Assembly (NCBI GenBank): GCA_003194525.1
Contig: NBIV01000232.1
Span: forward strand, 62,001 to 126,000
Direction: 5' to 3'
DNA: 64,000 nt
DNA from: Gracilariopsis chorda
Lineage: Eukaryota; Rhodophyta; Florideophyceae; Gracilariales; Gracilariaceae
The stretch's first letter is position 1; each line of letters begins with the position of its first letter. A program made the position numbers and the translations under genes. The notes under the pieces are model-generated. The model saw nothing but the letters and a program-made list of their open reading frames with translations. It did not search any database and was not told where the DNA came from. This document shows, one piece after another, positions 12,421 through 24,778 of the stretch.

Positions 12421-13129
12421 CTTCTAGAGACCTCTGGAGCTGCACACTAACCAATAATAAAGCGATAATTTGCGCCAGCATCACTAAAATACTGTATTAT
12501 TTGCTGGGCCAACAAAGCGTGCAATGTCCTAGACACTACTGGAACATTCTAAACGTGTGTTTCAGCAATTTCTGGCACATTCCGCAACATATGCGACCGA
12601 CAGTACTGATAACAATCATCATTGTCCGATTGCAAATCACCAGCACCACGAATGCAACGGCTGCCACATGCAAGCCGAAGCGCATCATAGCTGCAGGTAC
12701 GTCAAGCGATTACGCACAGCACTGCCTTTCACGAGAACGCGTCTTCGAGCTCTCGAAGCGCGCGCAGCAATTTATATAAGACAGAGCCATGTGAACCACA
12801 GCAGCGATGATACGGTATTCTGAGCATGTCCTGGGCTATACCAGTGGCTGTTTAAAGCACGTATTGGTGGCTGCAACACACATGGCTCGATCAAAACTGA
12901 CGTAAGCTCGTTGTAACGACGAAGATACCATGTTAGAATGGAACAGACGACTGGTTGCGGTCGGCAAATCGAGGTTTGCTAGACAACAACGCGATGGTGG
13001 ATGCCACCGGAAGACGTATCCTACTTCGGTGGTCAAAGAAGTTCCGTACAGCACCTTATGCAGTGCAATTGCCTCAACAGTCGCTTCGGGAGCAGAAACA
13101 AGCGTGCATATGTATGTCCCGCTTAGAAC
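12421..13129. other. Spacer without recognised gene
   Basis: Short open frames exist on both strands (for example 12501-12779 and 12836-13237), but none shows a motif. The two strands overlap almost entirely, as expected by chance at this base composition. Confidence 0.4.
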
Positions 13130-13457
13130 GGTGCTTGCATGCCGGCGGCAGTGCCTACGCGTGTCGCGAGCATTTGAGCGCACACGGGGCCCCCGTTTTT
13201 GCACACATTGCCACATTTCCGCAGTTTCCCCGTACATTATTATTTCAATGCGCCGCTGTCAGTAGTTCAAAACACGCCACAGGCATAGCTATTTGCTTCT
13301 TTAACGTCTGAATTTGAGCGCAGTTCTTCCCGCGCCTCCTTGCTGCTGCTTCATGCCCGACCACGTTGGCACGCGAGTGTTTCGCTATGACGGTGCTATT
13401 CACATATGATTGCCACCGTTGGCGCGCCGCCACCGAAGGCCATGGCGTGCTAGGGCC
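13130..13457 (+). repeat. ~320-bp dispersed repeat, copy A, abutting copia 5' LTR
   Basis: It aligns along its length with 19640-19970 in the same orientation. Shared words include ACGCGTGT, CATAGCTATTTGCT, GAATTTGAGCGCA and CTGCTGCT, ending near CATGGC. It stops exactly where the copia LTR starts. No protein is encoded; its nature (MITE, SINE or old LTR) is unknown. Confidence 0.75.
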
Positions 13458-13809
13458 TGATAGTGTGTGGCTGTAAGCCTTACTTTCACGCGAGCTCTAG
13501 CCCAGGTGGAACCTTCTAGACCTTTCCAATAGTTAGAGAATTTATTTAGTCCAGCTACTGCAATGTCTCGGTCTCTACCCTGAGGAGACAAGATAGACCA
13601 GTAGAATATTAGCAGCAAAGAATAATACGGTTGTCCGTATCCAGCTGCCTACAGAGGCTGTTGTCAGCTCTGGTGTTCTAGGTCTATTCTATTCTACTCT
13701 ACCGGTTTTCCTACAGTTTTTTAATATTCCTTTTGGGTTGAATAATATACGGAACGCGCTTTCCGCCGTGTCAGCGCAAAAGGCCCGTCACAGGAGAAAT
13801 CGACAATCA
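13458..13809 (+). repeat. Copia 5' LTR
   Basis: It matches 19203-19554 over the full length, including CTGTAAGCCTTACTTTCACG, TAGTCCAGCTACTGCA and CAGAGGCTGTTGTCAGCTC. A primer binding site should follow at 13810, but the sequence there (GGATTTGGTTTCTTCG) does not clearly match a familiar tRNA 3' end. Confidence 0.9.
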
Positions 13810-13837
13810 GGATTTGGTTTCTTCGTAGTAATACTGT

Positions 13838-15417
13838 ATGGCTGGTAGTTTTAACGACGCGAGTAACGCGCAACGTGACGCACTGCTTAAACCTCTCGAG
13901 AAGTTCCACTCCTGTGGCAATGTGTCATGCTCCGTTTCAGACCTAGCGAATTATTTGTTGATTTTGTTCCCAATCGACGTGTCACACAACAATCAATTGG
14001 TACAGACGGGAAAAGAGTCATTCCTTCCGACACCGGTCGTTATCTTCAGCTGAGAAACCTTTCGTCATGGTACGAATGCACTTGTACTGCTACATAACAT
14101 TGGACGTTTTTACAATGCTTTTTCGACCCCACCTGCCATTTTAGACTCTCTTTCATGCACCGATAGAGCTAGTCGTACAAGTATGGAATTTTAATGGGTT
14201 TTCTCTGCATATGTTTACGAGAAGGCTCATCTCCTCGAAATGATTGAGACGTATAAGAACATTTACTTTGCGAATCGTTATTATGCGCAACCAAGTGGGT
14301 ATCAATCTCCAATTCCACAGCCGTCGCCGTGATTCTTTGTTCAGAATTAGCTCTCTCAGCAATCGGTAGCTCAGAATGGCAACACCGGGAGCCAAATTGG
14401 AAGTGCACCCACAGCACAGAGAATACCTCAAGGATACCTTCCACCTTAAGGACACAATAACCCTTCGGTCTACACTCCATACCCGACGAGGGACACGTCT
14501 AAGAAGGCTGCTACACTTGCCAATTACTTCTAGGACATGAAGTTCACCGGCTCTCAAGAACAGTCCATTTGCTATACTCTTAGGTATTATGAACTTTGTG
14601 CTCACCAGTTTGAACTCTCACGAGAACAGCGGCAGACGTTCTTTTTCACCGTGTTTGGTGGACCCACTCGGGACGTTCTTTTGAGAACACCGCTCTGGAT
14701 ATGTCCTTTCAGGCAGTGCTTAAGTTCATGCTTAATGAGCATGACAATAATGCTCTTCAACTTGCCGCACAGACAGAGTTTGAACGCATCACCATCCACT
14801 TCGTGATGAGAGACCAGGACCTGACCGATTCGGATTCAGACTTCACCCAGTTGGTGGACAATGCCTTTACTTCTCATGCTCCCCCACAATTCCGCTCAGA
14901 TGAGCACAAGAAATTCTTTCTGCCTAATGCAGTTCTCACCCAGTCATGGGAAGCAACTTCTTTATCGCAGATAAACACCGCTCAGTTCACCTTCAATAGG
15001 TTTGTAACCGCCCTTAGGTAACAAATTGAACTGGAGGAAGAAGAGAAGGTTCTCTCTGCTAATGCTTCATCCTCCGCAACCGGTACATTCCACCAACAAT
15101 ATAGTGTGCCACCAAACCGTTACAAGGGTCGTACTCGGACGCCTTACAGGTGCCGCAACCCCATTGGAACGGATGGCAAACGTATGCAGTGCCACCCTTG
15201 TGGAAGCGAAGAGCATTTGGCTAGAGACCACCCCACTGGTTTGAGCTGCAACCGTATTCAAAATGGTGCAGCTCAATCTCTCAAGCAGGGAACCCCAGCT
15301 ATACTTGTCCTCTCCAAGATTGATAATGCCCGTAGGGATGAAGAATATTCATCTGACTCCGATGCGGAAAACAGAGAGGACACAGATCTTGAAACGTTTT
15401 TACCCGTTGATATCTGA
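13838..15417 (+). pseudogene. Copia gag with zinc knuckle
   Basis: The frame opens with MAGSFNDASNAQRDALLKPL 29 bases after the LTR and decays within about 70 codons. Gag-like sequence is clear again from about 14560 (YYELCAHQFELSREQR), switches frame at about 14690, and continues to 15021 (FVMRDQDLTDSDSDF). A knuckle at about 15186-15228 reads C-x2-C-x4-H-x4-H, so the last Cys is His. An acidic tail ends at 15417. At least two frameshifts and several stops make it non-functional. Confidence 0.75.
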
Positions 15418-15599
15418 TGATCACTTAAGCGAGCGTAGTTACTATGAAGAAGTGAATTTAACGAGCTATGTGGACGAAAGAGAATTCCAGACCCATCTAT
15501 TCTCCACAATTTGTTCGCTGCCTATGGTTAGAATCGTGGCGAAGAAACAGATTCGCTTCAAGGACTGCTCGTATTTTCATCAAGATGCGTAGAAGGTGC

Positions 15600-16876
15600 C
15601 CTTGCTCCTAGACATCCTGACAAATCGTCTGTTCACTGCAGCAGCGTCCCCAGGCACAGACGTTTCAATCGTAACCGGCATCGGAAAGAAGTCGTATACT
15701 TTACTCCTGTCTACAGCACTTCACTCACCAATCGGGCAGAAAAGGGATTCCGCCCTGATTTTGTGTTGACAAAGGCCGACCGCGCTCCGTTATTGGTATC
15801 AAAGAAGCCCTTAGGATATATTATCGCATTGGAAAACGATTACCACTTCTGCGATCCAATTGCAAGTTCAGATTCCCTGACTTGGTATACGAATCCATGG
15901 GAAAAATAATGATTCCCTTGGATAAACCACCAGGAATACCGACCATAATAGTTCTGGTTGATGTGATATCTGCGGGTTGTCCAGGCCTTATGGGAATGGA
16001 TATACTTCATCAACATTCATTCACCCCTTCCACCGTCACCAATCGGCTCATTAAACGGACCATAGTGGATAAAGGTGATAAGTATTATGCAATATATGAT
16101 TGCCACATTCCTTTGAAAAGGTCTGATGGGCATCTTTACGCCCAGTAATCCATTCCAGTCGTAACGCTGTTCACTACACAGCAGTTAACAAAAATACATC
16201 AAAAATACTTCCACCCTTCTTCCAAAAAGCTATAAAACCTCCTGAGAAAAGCCCGTCCGGATGATACTACCCGGAAAACACAGAAACAACTTGAGGAGAT
16301 CAGCTGCTTCTGTGATCCATGCCAACGCATTCAGGCTGGATCAACTCGGTTCAAAGTTTTTTTTGGTACAGAAACCATTCGTTTCAATGAAGAAGTCATC
16401 ATTGTCATAATGTACCTCGATGGGAAGCCCGTAGTGCACAGGGTAGCTTCTCCGCCGCTCAGGTTTTAGCAGGTGTATCAACGAAGACCATATGGAACTA
16501 TATCGTTCAGTGTTGGATAGTTATCTACACGGGTAAACCGAATCAGATAAAAGTGGATCAAAACTCGGCCTTCGGGAACAGTTTTATTTCCCTCGCTAAG
16601 GCTTCGAGCATTGACGTTGTCTGCATTGGAATTGAGTCTCATTTCTCCATGGAAGTAGGTGAACGCTGCCATGACCCCCTTCGGAAAACCTTTAGGAAAC
16701 TAAAAATGCCCTCACCTAACATGGATCCCAGCATGCTACTCGCATTCTCGGTGTATACGATGAACAACACCCAGGGACCAGAAGATTTGGTTCCTTCGGT
16801 CTTGGTATTTGGGGAATTTCCCTCACTTCGTATGATCGGTGAAGACTTTCACTACAAAACAACTCTGGACGAATGA
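15600..16876 (+). pseudogene. Copia protease end and integrase
   Basis: About 15880-16148 holds the end of a retropepsin-like domain (GCPGLMGMDILHQHSF). From 16180 the integrase zinc module appears (KIHQKYFHPSSKKLY, then CFCDPC), giving HHCC. The integrase core continues with IKVDQNSAFGN (second acidic residue), IGIESHFSMEVGERCHDPLR (glutamate region) and FGEFPSLRM to 16876. The VGERxHxPLR signature is typical of one copia lineage. Three or more frame changes separate the pieces. Confidence 0.78.
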
Positions 16877-17299
16877 GCCAAATTGGCGACCACCGCAAGG
16901 AGGGAGATGGAACAAAATATGGCTAAGCTCCGCATTCAATGCGCTTTGCGCCATAATTTTCCGCCATCAGCTAACTTTGCATACCAAACTGGTTCAAAAG
17001 TCCTCGTCTGGAGGGAGAAACTCTTTGCACACTGAATTGGCGAATGGGTTAATCCTATTGAGATTAACAGAATGGATAATAATTCAAAGCTGGTATACTT
17101 ACGTTTTTCACCGATTTCGTATCTAAATTCATTCAGTTTTGCCCAAGTGAAATCTCACGTTTTCGATCCAGAAGTATGGCACATGCTCTTCTGTGAGCTC
17201 TTCAATGAGTCATTCAGATACTGCTCGGACGAAGAAGATATCTACATGAATGAGATAGTCAATGCTGGTGGTCCTCGCATAAAAAGACCCTCGGATAAC

Positions 17300-18730
17300 T
17301 GAGGCAAAGAAAGCCGAACTACGGGGACTATTTAAGCGCGATATATTTAAGGTTATTTTAAATCAGGCCATTCCGACAGAAGGTAATGTATTGCCCTGTC
17401 ATTTTGTCTTGGTGATCAAATCTACCGAAGACGGTCAAGAGAAGTTCAATGCCCGATATGTTATTGGAGGTCACTGCGATCGGATTACACACCTTATCTC
17501 TCACTACACTCACACTCTACAATCACAAACCGTTAGGATACTTCTTGCACTTTCAACTCTTTTAAAATTCAAAATGTGGACCAACTACATAACACAAGCC
17601 TATTTGCAGTCAATTTAGTAGCCTACACGTGATCTCTATATCGCAGATCCCGTTCCGGAGCTTTAGCTTGAGCCCCATCAGTCCTTGCAGCTTCTAAAAG
17701 CCCTCTATGGTCTTCGTGAATCAGGAGATCTTTGGTTTGCCACAATGGATAAACATCACCGTTCGCACTTAAAATGAAACCACTGCCCTCTGACCCCCAT
17801 CTTTACTATTTAATCCGTAAAGGAATCCTTATAGGCATATCAGGTTCATACGCCTACGACTTGCTCCACACTGGGACAGATGAATTCCGAAAGCTTTGCG
17901 AATAGACTTACGAACGATTTGAGATGAAAGCAGATTCGGAATTATCCTGCACCTTCACAGGTTTTCAGATTGACAAAGATCAGGATGGACTTCCTCGCAT
18001 CACTCAACCGAAGTAAATTGAGAATCTATGACGGGTTTCGGCCAATTGCATCTTTAAGAAACTCGCTTCTGTACGAATAAAGATCGTCTGGCTTGCTCAT
18101 TCGCGAACGGATATTCTTTCTGAGGTCTGACAGTTCACGCAAGTCACTCATTGTCACTTTGATACAGACCAAAAACGGCTCCTAAAGGATGTTGTTGAGA
18201 CTACTAAGATTTTGAAGAGACCTCCCTCACCTCTGTCATTTCCCAAATTGGACCGCGATACGATGCACATCTTGAGTGCGTCAGACGCATCATTCGCCAC
18301 CAACGCAGACTTAAGTTCCCAATTGAGCTACCTGATGATTCTTTCTGAACGCTTTGTAACCGTAGTACCAATTGATTTCAAGTCCTTCAAAGCTCGTAGG
18401 AGCACCCGTTCGGCGTTCGCAGCAGAGCTGATAGCGTTTGCTGACATGTTCGATGTTCCTTATACGCTATCCGCCGACTTCAGGCGTTTATTAGGTTGTG
18501 CAATGCTATCGGCTTGTCTTTTAACGGACTCGAAGTCCTTATTTGACATCATCCACAAGGGGTCGCGTACATCGGAGAAGCGAGTAATGATCGAAATCGC
18601 TATTGCTTTTGAAGTCACATTTCGGATATTGGTTTCATCCGCAGTAGACAATATCTTGCAGATCACTAAACCAAAGGGAATGATTGAACTCCGCTTCGCA
18701 AAGTTCTCCTTCAAACAAAATGGCAGGTAG
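17300..18730 (+). pseudogene. Copia reverse transcriptase and RNase H
   Basis: RT starts around 17350 (HFVLVIKSTEDGQEKFNARY, VIGGHCDR), then QAYLQS at 17605, LLKALYGLRESGDLWF at about 17690, and the catalytic box at about 17852, where YVDD has become YAYD (first Asp lost). RNase H is in a good frame at 18212-18730 (LSASDASFATNADLSSQL, RRSTRSAFAAELIAFADMF, LTDSKSLFDIIHKGSRTSEKR). Many stops lie between. Catalytic loss plus stops confirm a dead copy. Confidence 0.85.
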
Positions 18731-19202
18731 AACCTGCGCAATATATTATTCTTTAGGACTGGAGGTTTATTGCAAAACCATCTGGTCTCCTCTATAGGTT
18801 CAAAAGGGTACTCGCAAATAAAGACAAAGGATATAAGCTTGCATCTTGAGGATCAAAAGCAAGAACGGAGACGTACGGCACGGAATCTAGAAAGACCCTC
18901 TTATCCGGCATATCCAGTCCCCTCAATTCTGTGATACCCATGATGGCCACCACAGGTAAGCACGTCCGCGCCCTCACGTCTGTGCACGTAGGTACGTTCT
19001 CAGTGTCTACTTGGGGCTTACTGACTCGTATTTATACCTGTTGCGCTACGTGTTGGGTGTTGCACTGGAGATCTTGAGTTCAAAACCGAGTTCTGTGCAA
19101 CATTAATGGTACCAAGGCCGCCTGCTTGCATCGTTCGTATGCTGATTTCGCTTCTAAAATAGTATCAAACACCGTTCAGAGCTCCCATGACAGTAGAGTG
19201 AG

Positions 19203-19554
19203 TGATAATGTGTCACTGTAAGCCTTACTTTCACGCTAGCCTTCACACAGGCGGAACCTTCTACACCGTTCCGGTAGTTAGAACATATATGTAGTCCAGC
19301 TACTGCACCATCTCGGTCTCTACCCTAGAGGAACAAGATAGACAAGTAGAAGATTAGCAGTAAAGAATAATATGGTTGTCCGTATCCGACTGCCTACAGA
19401 GGCTGTTGTCAGCTCCGGTCTTCTAAGTCTATTCTATCCTACTCTACCGCTTCACCTACAGGTTTCCAGTTCACCCATTGGGTTTAAAACCATACGGAAC
19501 GCGCTTACCACCGTGCCAGCGCAAAAAGCTCGTCATCGGAGAAGTCGACAGTGC
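19203..19554 (+). repeat. Copia 3' LTR
   Basis: Partner of 13458-13809, equal in length with compensating small indels. It starts TGATAATGTG and ends GTCGACAGTGCA. About 470 bases without a gene separate RNase H from this LTR. Confidence 0.9.
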
Positions 19555-19639
19555 AGGTACATAGGTGTGGAGTAGGACGAGATTTGGAGGGTTATATATT
19601 GTTTTTACGTGAAATGTGAGTAGTTCTCGCTTGTAGTGG

Positions 19640-19970
19640 TGCCCAACGTCCAGTAGCAGTGCTTACGCGTGTTGCGAGCGATTAAGCGCACCTAAGGCCC
19701 CCCCACTTTGGGACCACATGGCCACATATCTGCAGTTTGCCCGTACAAACCCAATTCAATGCGCCACTGTCAATAGCCTCAAACACGCCACGGGCATAGC
19801 TATTTGCTCCATTTACGTCAGAATTTGAGCGCACTTCTTTCCACGTGTCTCTGCTGCTGCGTCCCCGCCCGGCCACGTTGAAACGCGAGCGCTTCACTAT
19901 GACCGCGCCATTCGCGAGCGATAGCCGCTATCGGCGTGCCGCCGTCGAAGAGCATGGCTTGGTAATGCCG
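19640..19970 (+). repeat. ~320-bp dispersed repeat, copy B
   Basis: Diverged direct copy of 13130-13457, placed about 85 bases after the copia 3' LTR. Confidence 0.75.
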
Positions 19971-20028
19971 TTACATAGGCCCGTGTAAACTTTGGACGAT
20001 AACGTCTACTCGACCGCATTCTGCAGAC

Positions 20029-20599
20029 GTTTCTGCGATTATGGACGAAAAAGCTAAGACGTGACAAGCAAAGTCCTGATGAAATTTGTCAGCTCTTTGG
20101 AGAATTTGAACATTATTTGAGCTGAAAGCAGTCAAAATGCGACACTATGCGCCGTGATTTTGAATACATCGATAAGTACCTTGCAGATGAAGGTGGAAGT
20201 AACAAGTAAGTCAAAATGCTTTTTCCTTTAATCCCTGCTCCATAACAAATGATTGACTCTTTGTTAAGCTTTGACCTAACTCTTTTTGATCTAGAACAGA
20301 CAATGAATGATATGGGTTCGAATAGAGCTCGCATAATTGTTCTCAATATGCTCCTTTACTTTACAATTGGACGTCTGACTATGAAGAAACTAGAAGATGA
20401 AGGAATGCAGAAACTTCATGATATGGCGGGGACGGCTATTAAAGACTTGTACAATCCTTCGGTACCGAATTCCAGATTTACATCACCAATAGAGGCGGTT
20501 GCTCGGTCTGCAGTTGAAGCGAGGTCAGTTGGAATATTAAAGGAAACATGTGGCTACTTTCCACCAGACGACAAATATTTTGTTGAGGAAAGCCAGTAG
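20029..20599 (+). pseudogene. Hypothetical two-exon gene fragment
   Basis: A GTAAGT donor at about 20205 and an acceptor after CTAAC...TTTTTGATCTAG near 20294 bracket a possible ~90-base intron. The second exon runs open to 20599 (about 100 codons) and has an amphipathic helical character (MKKLEDEGMQKLHDMAGTAI). The first exon carries a TGA and its frame does not join exon two cleanly. No family is recognised. Confidence 0.35.
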
Positions 20600-20911
20600 T
20601 ATCTCGTTCTGCGCTGTTGCTGGGGTTTTGGGACACAACAAAACCAAGAGTACGAATCTTCAGATCCGAGCAACTCAATACTAACATAAACCTGGACCGT
20701 CAGTGCCAATAGATTTTGTTCAACAAAACTGCGAGCAGCCCTAATAAAAGCTTCTTCGTCAGATGTGGAAGACAAGAATGCGACGGTAAACAACAAATCT
20801 ATCTAAAGCCACAATAGATATGTTCATTTCATGCGTTGTATTCTGTTCTATTCTCCGTATAGCACGCTGCGCCATTCATACATGCTCTATAGCAATGATC
20901 CATTCTCTGAC

Positions 20912-21600
20912 TTACAATAAATGTGGGTACCTGCCTTTTTTTGCCGTACTTGTTCTGGGTATCAGCGCACCGATTGCTGTACCCATTGCTTGAGTTATTG
21001 CTTTTGACACGCTAGGGAATGCCCACGACCTCTCTTTGCTATTCATGCAATCTTTCTGTGATACGTTTCCACCACGAATGATAGTCCCACATTGCTTGCC
21101 TTTCGTCTCTTTCAAACATTTAATGATCTTCTCTTTGTTGATTTGGAGACGTTTGAAGCCTTTTAGAGGGAGATTGACGATGGCATCGTCGAGAGCATTT
21201 GGTCTGATGAAGATGGCTGTATTCTCGTCTGATATCATGGATATGATATCTGGATTGAGTTCGCTCAGCTTCTCTTCTTCGGCAACGCCCTGGTAAACAA
21301 CTGTATCTACAACTCGATTTGCCTTAGTTGACGTGTCGCTTTCACCTTGGGCTTCGAGCAACGCTTGAGCTTTGGTGTGTACTCTTGACTTCTGTACGGG
21401 AGTTCCATTCTTGATCTGATCAAGAATGCACGTCTTCATGTCTGTTCCAACTTCTCTGAGTCACACTTTATCCCATTTTCCGTATGATTTCTTCGTTTAG
21501 TCTTGCTCCACCACGTGGTACTCTTCTGGTATATCTGATGTAACAATATCGCTAAGATATCCTTCTATTTCTTCCTGTGACAACAAAGGTGAGAAAAGCA
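20912..21600 (-). pseudogene. Hypothetical protein remnant
   Basis: An acceptor-like CAG at about 21573 precedes a frame (EEIEGYLSDIVTSDIPEEYH) that continues through a TAA and a TGA into a clean 175-codon stretch from 21439 to 20912, ending in a basic tail (RTSTAKKGRYPHLL). Both stops are one transition from Gln or Arg codons. No domain is recognised; composition looks like a genuine coding remnant. Confidence 0.45.
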
Positions 21601-21609
21601 ACTGAACGT

Positions 21610-22240
21610 GCAGGAGCTTGTCCTTCTAAATCTTGCTGAAAGTTCAGAGTTGCCTTGGTCATCTACGGATACTTGATGAATTTTCTCTTACATCATTGAC
21701 ACAGCATAGCTATAAGCGTGTCAAAAGGTAATTATGACCTGGTCCTGTGTATCAAACTCATATACGATCGTCGGATTCCGATGGGCGCTTACGTGGGGCA
21801 ACTCGGCGCGCTCACATAGTATGCATGCACACGCAAGTAAATGATGGGGAACAGCGCAGCGCGCTGATATCGCGTTTCTGCAGAGGCGCAATCGCTCAGC
21901 GATCTGGCACCTTCGTCACAAAAGCTCGCTCTATGCTCGTTGCGACGCCGCTGGCGCGCTAGCCATCATTCTGCCTTCCCACCGTTCCCTGCTCAGCTGG
22001 CTTCAGCGATCACAGTTACTGGCTAGCGCCGCTGCCACGGCCACCGCCACGCTCAATCAACTGCTTTTCCGAGCTCTGCTGCACGGCGCAACCTAAGTCC
22101 CATACGTTTACTCGCAGTATGGCTCTCCACATTGCGCAGACCTGATATGCGTCAGCACTTTGCAGTGACAAACACTGTATATAATGGCAGAATTTAACAA
22201 TATATGAACAACCAAGCTTATGTTACGGTAAACAGATAGA
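21610..22240. other. Spacer without recognised gene
   Basis: Nothing supportable as a gene; one short plus-strand frame at 21747-21962 has no motif. Confidence 0.4.
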
Positions 22241-22246
22241 AAAACA

Positions 22247-22771
22247 TCAGTTCAGCACAGCGTCAATTGCGGATTGCAGCTGCTTGGTTTGGGCCTGTAT
22301 CTGCTTGACCGCTATCAGATTTTGTTTCAGCGTGTGGTTTTCTGTTTGAAACTCGGCGATTAGAGCTTCTAAGGATCCCGTCAAGGCGGCATAATGATGC
22401 AACCACGAATTATCATTGTCATTTGGAACGAAGGAGTGTATGATATTCCTTCCGACCACTTGAGACATAGGTATTTGCAACAATGAACACTGCTGCTGCG
22501 ACATTTGTTATTGAGCTGGCGTGAATATAAGCGTTTCATCCATTTCTGGTACATTTGCTGCCAACAGCAGCTCAGGTGACGGTGGTGTTTCGTATTTAGA
22601 CGGACAAGTAGCACCCGGAGGCCGTAGAACACGGCATTTGGGATGAGGATTGTGTTTATCAAATCGACCGGAAATTGAGCGACGACGAAATGAGGCCACG
22701 TCGTACTCCAACCAAAATGTAAACGGCCGTAGCGCTCTTTGCTTTGAAAAATACTGAGCTTGATAAACCAT
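22247..22771 (-). pseudogene. Hypothetical protein with C-terminal coiled coil
   Basis: Two stretches in the same frame are separated by one TAA at 22508-22510. The first (22771 to 22511) has a basic region followed by a Pro-rich segment. The second (22504 to 22247) ends in a heptad-like helix (LEALIAEFQTENHTLKQNL). The pattern recalls bZIP-like or transposon-borne DNA-binding proteins, but no family can be named. It may extend upstream in another frame to 22878. Confidence 0.4.
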
Positions 22772-22879
22772 GAAATTTTTGGTGCGGTACGGCCCAGAAC
22801 AAGAATCGCGCAGTGGTTTAGTGTGTCATAGAGTTTTGGTAACGGAGGCCTGGTAGAAGACGCATCACATAGCTGCATA

Positions 22880-24231
22880 ACTGAGCGCGCAGTTTAGAAA
22901 ATACAACTTGAGGTGCTTTGACGCTTCAAGTACCTATTACAAACGGAAAGCAGCACAGCAAGCGTAGTATATCGGTTCGTGTTGCCTTCCGCGCAGTGCC
23001 AAGTTATAGAATAAGGTGGGCGGTCATAGAGCGATGTGGTGCAGTGGTGCACTCTTACCGTCAAGAAGGTGCATCGCTAAGCATAATAGTGTGTTCATGG
23101 ATTCTAGATGGCGTTTTGGAGCAGTACTCAAGCATGTGGCACCATCAGCCGTGCTGTACTCGCCTGCGATTCTTGCCATAACTGTTGTGGGAAACAAAGA
23201 TCTGAATCAGCCAGCTACCGAGAGAGAAGAAGATCTGCATCGAAACGTCGTAGCACGCAGCGCTGGAGCAGATGGTCTTGATAGCGGTGTGCGTCAGACA
23301 AAAGGGAGCAAAAGCTATCACATAGTGTGTGTTAGTGCGAGCGGCAATGATTCTCTGCAATCACGGAGCACATGCCCGGCGAGCAGCTACGCACCGCTCA
23401 CCAACACGGACGCTAGTTAATGCTGCTGATATGCTTTGTGGAACGCATCATATCGGCTTGTTTTCATCAACATTAGAACGACGCTATGACTGCAGCGAGC
23501 GACTGCAGTGTCAAAAACAAGCGATCGCAAGAAGCAAGCGACAGAGAGCGCAAAGAGATAGTGAGCGCAAGGAGCGAACGACATCAGCAGCGCACAACTA
23601 CTGCCTACACCTACTCGACAGATTTGAACAGATATAGGAGCATCCATGTGAGCGACGCGCAGTACAAGTGGGTAGTAAGATGGCAGAGTTTGCCTATTTA
23701 CTGCGGAGAATACGGAAGCAACAAACAGACCTGATTTATAGCGAGACAAACGGTGCACGGAATGCACGGCGGGATCAAGACGGTCAGCGTGACGCTAAAG
23801 GTTTTGTCATAATAGGCATGCGCGAAAGCCAACGATCGCATCGCCGGTTGGCAAAAGACACGCCACAATGCCCTCACACAATTGCGACTCTCTAGTGCCA
23901 TCCTCGTAAACGCATTTTATGTTGAGCAGTGGCACATGTGGGGTCAATACTCATGCACGGTAATGCTTCAAGCTCACAATCATCGACCCACGATCATGGA
24001 TGGTATGGAATGTTGCAATTGAAATTGAGCACCGACTTGCGCTGCACAGATTGCCTCGATCTGAAAGAGAGCTTACGTCGCCGTGTTGGACCTCATGCGC
24101 CCGCCCGTAAGCGCGCGTTCAGAACTTTTTGACAGCTCTCTACGCCCATTCGATACCTCCCCGCAACTCTTAGGCCCACTGCCCGCTCGCTACTGCTAAC
24201 TTAGCCACGCCCACTAGCCCTCAACGCAGCC
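22880..24231. other. Gene-poor stretch
   Basis: Short overlapping frames occur on both strands, none with motifs. A purine-rich GAGCG/AAGCG-repetitive patch is at about 23500-23580. Confidence 0.4.
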
Positions 24232-24366
24232 ATGATCGCGTCACTCTTCATGCTACGCGTGCTCTTCGCCGTCGCCCACACGCAGACCATCTCGCTTCCA
24301 CCCGGCCTTCAGGTGGAGGGCCGGGCGAACGGAGACGGCAGCCTGCATTTTGGGGCCATGCCTTAA
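24232..24366 (+). CDS. Small GC-rich ORF with signal-peptide-like start
   Basis: A 44-codon ORF beginning MIASLFMLRVLFAVAHT and ending HFGAMP. Its GC content is clearly above its surroundings. The N-terminus is hydrophobic, like a signal peptide or first exon. It could be a lost first exon of a secreted or organelle-targeted protein; nothing proves it is expressed. Confidence 0.25.
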   Translation: MIASLFMLRVLFAVAHTQTISLPPGLQVEGRANGDGSLHFGAMP

Positions 24367-24457
24367 CCGTCAAGGCGCAACGGAATTGGGAGTGGGTATT
24401 TTCGTGATGAACCGCACTGCTTCAATGCTCACAACTGTCATCGAATTTGGAATATGA

Positions 24458-24778
24458 ATGTTCGGGCTTGTGCGTCTTTTCCTATTAATCTTGTGTTGCT
24501 GTGTTAGATATTCGAGCTTACCAGATAGGAAGCCGGGAAAAGATCATCTCTTCCATGCCTCCCCAAAAGTTTGGACCATAATATCTTCCACATCCGCTTC
24601 CCTTCCTTTTCTCACTTACGCAGAACCAGCTGTGGGAGACAGCAATCCTCCAACAAAACTGCAAAGCCCCTCGACTGTCTCTCCGACTCGTTCACCACCT
24701 CCTTGGGAGCCCCAGAACATGTGCAATCTGTGCCGCTACCCAACATTTCCTCCAACACCCATTTCATCACTTTTCTGA
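24458..24778 (+). CDS. Hypothetical Pro/Ser-rich protein with hydrophobic N-terminus
   Basis: 106 codons from ATG. MFGLVRLFLLILCCCVRYSS resembles a signal anchor, followed by a Pro/Ser/Thr-rich tail. No known domain; chance origin is possible. Confidence 0.25.
   Translation: MFGLVRLFLLILCCCVRYSSLPDRKPGKDHLFHASPKVWTIISSTSASLPFLTYAEPAVGDSNPPTKLQSPSTVSPTRSPPPWEPQNMCNLCRYPTFPPTPISSLF

Larger units (their letters stand above)
13458..19554 (+). mobile_element. Ty1/copia retrotransposon with both LTRs, degenerate
   Basis: Two 352-bp LTRs, both starting TGATA and ending CA, enclose gag, protease, integrase, RT and RNase H in that order; integrase before RT defines Ty1/copia. By eye the LTRs differ at roughly one base in seven, so the insertion is old. 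No clear target-site duplication is visible (GGGCC on the left, GGTAC on the right). All coding modules carry stops or frameshifts. Confidence 0.9.

Noticed and set aside
12836..13265. Overlapping 111-133-codon ORFs on both strands
   Set aside because: No motifs, complete antisense overlap, and part of the stretch is a dispersed repeat. Treated as chance.
20311..20330. GGTTCGAAT word resembling a tRNA B box
   Set aside because: The following bases do not fit GGTTCGANTCC, and no A box or cloverleaf stems are present around it. No tRNA gene was found in the window.
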